A model generated the notes under the pieces. It was not told where the DNA came from. It made no database searches and saw only the letters and a list, made by a program, of their open reading frames with translations. The position numbers and the translations under genes are program-made. DNA of 29,460 bases from Candidatus Pelagibacter sp. (GTDB lineage Bacteria > Pseudomonadota > Alphaproteobacteria > Pelagibacterales > Pelagibacteraceae), in NCBI GenBank assembly GCA_028222445.1, contig JAOISU010000008.1, positions 1-29,460 of the forward strand, in the 5' to 3' direction. Positions 24,904 to 29,460 of this stretch are shown here, in pieces (positions within the stretch are counted from its first letter, which is position 1; each line of letters starts with the position of its first letter).

Positions 24904-25701
24904 ATGTTTATCACAGGATTACTAGCTTCTTTTTTAATGGGTGCTGTGCTTTCTTTTTTAGGAGCAGGTGGATCCATATTAACTTTGCCAATTTTAGTAT
25001 ATTTGTTTAATGTTAATATTGTAGATGCCACAACATACTCTTTATTATTAGTGGGTTTAACAGCTTTCTTTGGTTGTATTGTAAGTTTCAAAGACAAACT
25101 TATTGATTTTAAAACAGGAATTATTTTCGGAATACCTTCAATAATTGGTGTTGTGTTAGCAAGAAAAGTAATTTTACCTATCATGCCCGATCAATTTAAT
25201 CTTCTAAATTACACTTTTGAAAAAGGTTTTTTAATAATGATTTTATTTTCAGTATTAATGCTTTTGTCTTCTATATTAATGATTAGAGGTAAAAAACCTA
25301 TTGAGAATAAGAGTTCGCAACAAAGTGCATTAAAAAAAAATTTAATCATCGTTCTAGAAGGGCTTATTGTTGGCCAAATTACAGGATTTGTTGGTGCAGG
25401 TGGCGGTTTTTTAATTATACCAGCTTTAGTTTTGTTAACAGGTTTGAGCATGAATATTGCTGTAGGCACTTCATTATTTATTATTGCTGTTAAATCTATT
25501 ATTGGTTTTTTAAGCGATGTAACTGATGGCTTTGTTACAGACTGGACTTTTGTATTATATGTTTGTTTATTCACACTTGTTGGTGTTTTTGTAGGAAAAA
25601 TACTTTCAAAAAAGATAGCAGAAAAAACTACTAAAAAATTATTTGGCTATATGACTTTAGTTATAGGTCTTTTTATTATTGTTGAACAATTAACAAACTA
25701 A
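24904..25701 (+). CDS. TauE/SafE family sulfite/anion exporter
   Basis: The 265-aa membrane protein has about eight spans and the duplicated TauE/SafE motif, seen as SFLGAGGSILTLPILVYLF (about 19-37) and GFVGAGGGFLIIPALVLLTG (about 161-180). Family members export sulfite, sulfoacetate or related organic anions. It is directly downstream of a broken rhodanese gene and converges on a persulfide dioxygenase gene, whose product is sulfite; export of that sulfite is therefore a reasonable role. The assignment of substrate is by context only. Confidence 0.87.
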   Translation: MFITGLLASFLMGAVLSFLGAGGSILTLPILVYLFNVNIVDATTYSLLLVGLTAFFGCIVSFKDKLIDFKTGIIFGIPSIIGVVLARKVILPIMPDQFNLLNYTFEKGFLIMILFSVLMLLSSILMIRGKKPIENKSSQQSALKKNLIIVLEGLIVGQITGFVGAGGGFLIIPALVLLTGLSMNIAVGTSLFIIAVKSIIGFLSDVTDGFVTDWTFVLYVCLFTLVGVFVGKILSKKIAEKTTKKLFGYMTLVIGLFIIVEQLTN

Positions 25702-25705
25702 TTTT

Positions 25706-26719
25706 TTATAATTCTAAACCTTCTTTTTTCCAGTTTTTAAGACCACCAATTAAATGGACGCAATTGGTAAATTGATAAGATTTAGATAATTGAACTGCGA
25801 GTGTTGATCTATGACCATGTGCGCAGTAAAATAAAATTCTTTTATCTTTTAAAGTATTTTTGTTTTGTTGTAGATACTCATTAATTTCTGGAAAACGAAC
25901 CACTGTACTATTTTTAATCATACCATCTTTATCTATTTCATTTTGCTCTCTAAGATCGATCAAAATTGACTGAGCATCATTTTTAATTTCATTAAATTTT
26001 TCTGGTTCGACTCCGTTATTTACTTTTTGTCTATTAAAATCTATTCCTAATTGTAAATTACTAGGAACTGCAACATCCATCATGCTTGGATTGGGTAAAT
26101 TTAAATTATTCATAATTTCAATATATTGATCTACAGAACTTACTTGAAGTCTTGGGTTGAATTTTTTTTCTTCTATTATGGTACTGACCATCTCTCCTTT
26201 ATAGTCATGAGCAGGGTAAACTAATGTTTCATCAGGTAGCTTTAAAAGTTTGTTAAAAATAGAATTATAGGAATCTCTTGCATTTCCATTTTGAAAATCT
26301 GTTCTACCGGTTCCTCTAATTAATAATGCATCTCCAGTGAAAACCCTATCATTCATTAAGAAGCTAAAACTTTCTATGGTGTGACCTGGGGTATAAATTG
26401 CCTGTAATTCCAAGCCATCAATTTTAATTGTCTCTTCATCGGCAACTTGCATTGCAACAACATCAGCAGGAGTTTTGTCACCCATTACAGTAACACAATT
26501 TGTTTTATCTCTAAGTTCGGCAATCCCTGAGATATGGTCAGCATGGATATGGGTATCAATAACTTTTACTAACTTTAAATCTAGTTCTTTAAGAAGCTTA
26601 ATATATTGTTCAACATTTTCTAACACAGGATCAATAATAAGTGCCTCTCTGCTTTTTGCAGAAGCTATTAGGTATGTAAATGTGCTTGAAGCTTTATCAA
26701 AGAGTTGTCGAAATAACAT
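25706..26719 (-). CDS. Persulfide dioxygenase-rhodanese fusion (ETHE1-like)
   Basis: The 337-aa protein has an N-terminal metallo-beta-lactamase domain with iron ligands in THIHADH (His57, His59, Asp61, His62), GHTIES, TGDALLIRG and PAHDYKG. The ETHE1-type stretch RGTGRTDFQNGN (about 134-145) marks it as persulfide-dioxygenase-like. The C-terminal domain (about 235-337) is a rhodanese whose active loop is YCAHGHRST with Cys299. Fusions of this kind oxidise glutathione persulfide to sulfite and transfer sulfane sulfur to make thiosulfate. The gene faces a TauE/SafE exporter with a 4-bp gap between stops. All metal-binding residues I looked for are present. Confidence 0.9.
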   Translation of the reverse strand: MLFRQLFDKASSTFTYLIASAKSREALIIDPVLENVEQYIKLLKELDLKLVKVIDTHIHADHISGIAELRDKTNCVTVMGDKTPADVVAMQVADEETIKIDGLELQAIYTPGHTIESFSFLMNDRVFTGDALLIRGTGRTDFQNGNARDSYNSIFNKLLKLPDETLVYPAHDYKGEMVSTIIEEKKFNPRLQVSSVDQYIEIMNNLNLPNPSMMDVAVPSNLQLGIDFNRQKVNNGVEPEKFNEIKNDAQSILIDLREQNEIDKDGMIKNSTVVRFPEINEYLQQNKNTLKDKRILFYCAHGHRSTLAVQLSKSYQFTNCVHLIGGLKNWKKEGLEL

Positions 26720-26755
26720 TAGTTTATAATACCATCATATTGGTGCTAGTTAAAT

Positions 26756-28071
26756 TTATTTAACTTTACGAAATCTTAAATAAATTCTGTCTAAGTAATA
26801 AAATAAAGATAAAGCCCTTAGCACCATAAATAAGCATAAAGATATCCAGATACCAGTATTACCCATCAATTTTGTTAAATATAAAGACATTAATAGGTAA
26901 GAAAATACAGAAAAAATCATGGCATTTCTAAGCTCTTTTGTTTGTGATGCACCAATAAATATCCCATCAAATTGATAACAAAATGATGAAATTAAAGGCA
27001 TTAGTATTAGCCATACTGCATAAGAAGAACTTAGATTTCTAATAGTTTCAATATCAGACATTAGTATAATGACATGTTTGTTAATAAAAAAATAAATTAT
27101 TGAAATAACTAATCCAGTAAGGGTGCTTAAAATAAAAGAATTTTTAACAATTTTTTTAAACAAGCTTATATCTTTTTTACCTAAGGAATAACCAACCATA
27201 CCTTCAGTTGAAAATGCATAAGCATCAAGAATGAAAGCAGATAAAAATACCAAGTTAATAAGAATGGCATTGGCTGCAATGTAATCTTCACCTATTTGAC
27301 TACCAAGGTAAGTAAACCAAAAAAATGAAAAGGTTAACAATATAGTTCTAATAAATATGTTTAGATTAATATTAAAAATGTTCTTAAGTTTATTGAGATC
27401 TATTAATTAATATTGATATTGATTTTAGACATTTTATTTAGATACCAAAATGTATAAATTAGAAAAGTGGTTGAAATTATAAGTGCTGAGATTAAAGTTC
27501 CATAAGCAACTCCTTTGATATTTAAATCAAATTTTGAAACAAAAATAATACTTAAAATTATATTTAGAATCGAAAAAAGACCAACAGCTAAACTTGAAAT
27601 TTTAGTTTTTTGTAATCCAACAAATAAACCAGTTATAATGTAAAGGGTTAACTCACCAGGCGCTGAGTAAATTCTTATTTGAAAGTAATCCTGGTAAAAT
27701 TCCCTAGTAGTGTCTGATAAATTAAAAATACCTACACTTAGATTGAATATATAGCTTTGTAATAAAATTAAGATCAATGAAATTAGCAAAACAAAAACTA
27801 AATTTCGAACAACAATATTAAATATTTCTGTGTAATCTTCTTTACCATAAGCTTGTGAAACCAGACCCACGGTTCCCATCCTTAAAAACCCAAAGCTCCA
27901 AAAAATCATAGAAAATAAATTAGCAGCAACAGAAGTTGCTGATAAGTATGACAAGTTACCAAGATTACCCATTAAACCAGTATCAATAATACCAACTAAT
28001 GGAATAGCCAAATTTGCAAAGAAAATTGGAATAGATAATTTTAAAATGTATTTAATGGAGGGGTTTTGCAT
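26756..28071 (-). pseudogene. MATE/DinF-family efflux protein split by a frameshift
   Basis: The minus-strand frame from 28071 to 27403 gives the first MATE half (MQNPSIKYILKLSIPIFFAN, with PLVGIIDTGLMGN and six spans) and ends NKMSKININ. The second half continues in the next frame, readable as LIDLNKLKNIFNINLNIFIR before the GSQIGEDYIAANAILIN block, and ends KVK at 26756. The halves join if one base is restored near 27405 within an AT repeat; together they make about 438 aa, the full family length. MATE proteins expel drugs or metabolites using a sodium or proton gradient. No coherent start with a MATE N-terminus exists for the second part. It could be a real lesion or a sequence error. The stop at 27403 and the ATG at 28071 are otherwise normal. 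Confidence 0.82.
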
Positions 28072-29025
28072 TTAAGCAATAAATTTCAGTATAGATTTTG
28101 CGGGATTTGTTTTTTTTATCCAATCTTGAGGAATACCTTTTAAACCTTTATAAGCTGCAAAATAAGCACCGACAAAATTAGCACGAGAACAATTGCATCC
28201 ACCAGCTTTAATTGTTTTAATAACCGCAGTTTTAAAACTTTTAGAGGTTATGATTGCATGTATTCCTCCATTAAAAGTACCTGGATAACTACATGCTTTA
28301 CCAAATTTCTTTACAACAAAATTGTGGGGTTTTGATTTTACCTTTTTAACTTTTTTGATGTTTTCAATGACATTTTTAAAGTATTTATTTTTTATATTTT
28401 TTCTTAAAAAGCTATTAACTGGATCCTTGTCCCCCTTATCAGCTAAATCAATAATCTTAAGTTTTGCCAATGCAAATTGTTCGCTAATTTTGCCATTAGC
28501 AACCGTTTTTATAACTTGTTTTGTTTTCTGCTCTGAATTATTTGAAAAATAAAAGGGTAGGCTTGCACAATACCCATCAGACTCGTTAACTTTAGTCCCA
28601 CCTGTGATAGTTTTCTTTAATTTAATATTTTTGATAGTTTCTAAAATATTTTGATGGATCCATGGACCTTTCATGGCTGTTTTCCACTTAATTTTTTTGT
28701 ATTTTTTTCTTAAAGATAAATTTTTCCAATATCTTGACCCTGGTCCAAAATTTTTGACAATATTATTTTTAAAAAGTTTAATAACCTCTTTATGATTAGT
28801 GGTCTTAGTTAATGTTTTAAACATTACTTGACCTACATCATTGTAACCAGAAACTTCTCCTGTTTTTATAGAATAGAATGGAGATCTATTTTGTTTAAAG
28901 AATGCAATATTCTTTTTTCCTTTAATATAAGATTTTAGTTTTTTTTCATCATAGACCCAATGCAAAGGTCGGGCTGCTGCATCTGCAACAGTTGCGCCAA
29001 GAAATATATGTAACTTTTTAAACAT
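28072..29025 (-). CDS. ADP-ribosylglycohydrolase / crystallin-J1-like protein
   Basis: The 317-aa protein begins MFKKLHIFLGATVADAAARP, then LHWVYDEKKL, the N-terminal pattern of the crystallin-J1 branch of the ADP-ribosylglycohydrolase family. The C-terminal metal-site region reads AGGCNCSRANFVGAYFAAYKG (about 271-291), where classical DraG enzymes have GGDTDT and J1 relatives have GGDNCAR. An Asp is thus replaced by Cys here. The middle is unusually rich in lysine. It may hydrolyse ADP-ribose bonds or be a catalytically altered relative. It abuts the MATE gene (ATG 28071 directly after its TAA), so they share a transcript. Confidence 0.78.
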   Translation of the reverse strand: MFKKLHIFLGATVADAAARPLHWVYDEKKLKSYIKGKKNIAFFKQNRSPFYSIKTGEVSGYNDVGQVMFKTLTKTTNHKEVIKLFKNNIVKNFGPGSRYWKNLSLRKKYKKIKWKTAMKGPWIHQNILETIKNIKLKKTITGGTKVNESDGYCASLPFYFSNNSEQKTKQVIKTVANGKISEQFALAKLKIIDLADKGDKDPVNSFLRKNIKNKYFKNVIENIKKVKKVKSKPHNFVVKKFGKACSYPGTFNGGIHAIITSKSFKTAVIKTIKAGGCNCSRANFVGAYFAAYKGLKGIPQDWIKKTNPAKSILKFIA

Positions 29026-29076
29026 GAGTTACTAATACTTTATTTAAATATAAGTTAAAATGTTTTAAATTAGGTA

Positions 29077-29460
29077 ATGTTAAGTATAAAAAATTGGGAT
29101 AACAAAACTTGGATTTCATCAGCTAAATATATCCAATCATTCAATAATTTTTTATTAAAACAAAAAAAACTAACCAAATACTCAAAAATTCTAGATATTG
29201 GTTGTGGCCGAGGTAAGATAATGGGCTCGTTATCCTCTAAACTCAAATTAATTAATAAGCCTGTTGGACTTGATATTGAAAATCACAAAGATTTTGACAA
29301 AAGAATCATTTTTAAAAAAACAAATGCAATCAAATATCTCAAAAATAATAAAAAAAAATTTGATTTAATACTGATCAAGCAAACAATTCATTTATTTAAT
29401 TTAAAGGATATTAAGAAGATTTTAGCCTACTCATATTCTAGTTTGAACATTGGAGGAATT
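29077..29460 (+). CDS. SAM-dependent methyltransferase, N-terminal part
   Basis: The frame opens at ATG 29077 and continues past the window end (128 codons visible). After MLSIKNWDNKTWISS comes motif I, ILDIGCGRGKIMG (about 38-50), followed by PVGLDIEN (motif II, acidic residue at strand end) and later FDLILIKQTIHLFNL, the class I methyltransferase pattern. The substrate cannot be told, since the C-terminal half is missing. It is divergent from the ADP-ribosylglycohydrolase-like gene with 51 bp between. Confidence 0.8.
   Translation, partial: MLSIKNWDNKTWISSAKYIQSFNNFLLKQKKLTKYSKILDIGCGRGKIMGSLSSKLKLINKPVGLDIENHKDFDKRIIFKKTNAIKYLKNNKKKFDLILIKQTIHLFNLKDIKKILAYSYSSLNIGGI

Noticed and set aside
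27395..27415. Programmed -1 frameshift in the MATE gene
   Set aside because: No canonical slippery heptamer or downstream structure is evident; a simple indel in an AT run is enough to explain it.

Overview
This window looks like the chromosome of a SAR11-type alphaproteobacterium (Candidatus Pelagibacter or a close relative). The DNA is very AT-rich, genes are packed with 1-4 nt overlaps or abutting stops, and there are almost no Shine-Dalgarno sequences. The gene content also fits: dimethylglycine dehydrogenase with a complete ETF/ETF-QO chain, an AcuI-like reductase, isocitrate lyase, a one-protein Fe(III) ABC permease, and several reduced-sulfur genes. The taxon is inferred from style and content; no marker gene such as rRNA is present. 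I saw no tRNA, rRNA, CRISPR array, insertion sequence or phage structural gene.

Layout. 1-722 (minus): the start of an unknown gene and a family 2 glycosyltransferase. 831-1669 (plus): a split YeeE/YedE-type sulfur transporter. 1657-2875: a 55-aa antisense ORF, a flavodoxin-fold oxidoreductase and a secreted small protein. 2935-8712 (plus): dimethylglycine dehydrogenase, etfB, etfA and ETF-ubiquinone oxidoreductase, coupled end to end and able to carry electrons from methylated glycines to ubiquinone. 8713-10855: a tail-anchored small protein, an unusual regulator with two helix-turn-helix segments, and a BASS-family transporter. The regulator and transporter share a 14-15 bp motif in their upstream regions. 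10917-11789 (minus): a DUF2237 protein and hisI. 11837-14359 (plus): folE, an AcuI/YhdH reductase and a LysR regulator. 14360-17415: a RamB/ScfR-like regulator divergent from isocitrate lyase, with an array of TTTGTAAA half-sites and an unrecognised 55-aa ORF between them. 17457-21547: a small membrane protein, then an fbpABC-type ferric iron importer behind a Fur-like palindrome. 21567-23912: azlCD, an EamA transporter and a secreted thioredoxin-like protein. 24051-26719: a SprT-like protein, a rhodanese broken by an in-frame TGA, a TauE/SafE exporter and a persulfide dioxygenase-rhodanese fusion. 26756-29025 (minus): a frameshifted MATE transporter and a crystallin-J1-like ADP-ribosylglycohydrolase homologue. 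29077-end (plus): the start of a SAM-dependent methyltransferase.

Three functional themes stand out. The first is C1/methylamine oxidation feeding the quinone pool. The second is control of the glyoxylate shunt by a RamB-like protein. The third is handling of reduced sulfur (YeeE/YedE uptake, rhodanese, persulfide dioxygenase, sulfite export). The least explained items are the two-HTH regulator with its shared motif, the 55-aa ORFs at 1657-1824 and 15905-16072, and the two lesions (an in-frame TGA and a -1 frameshift) within about 3 kb of each other.
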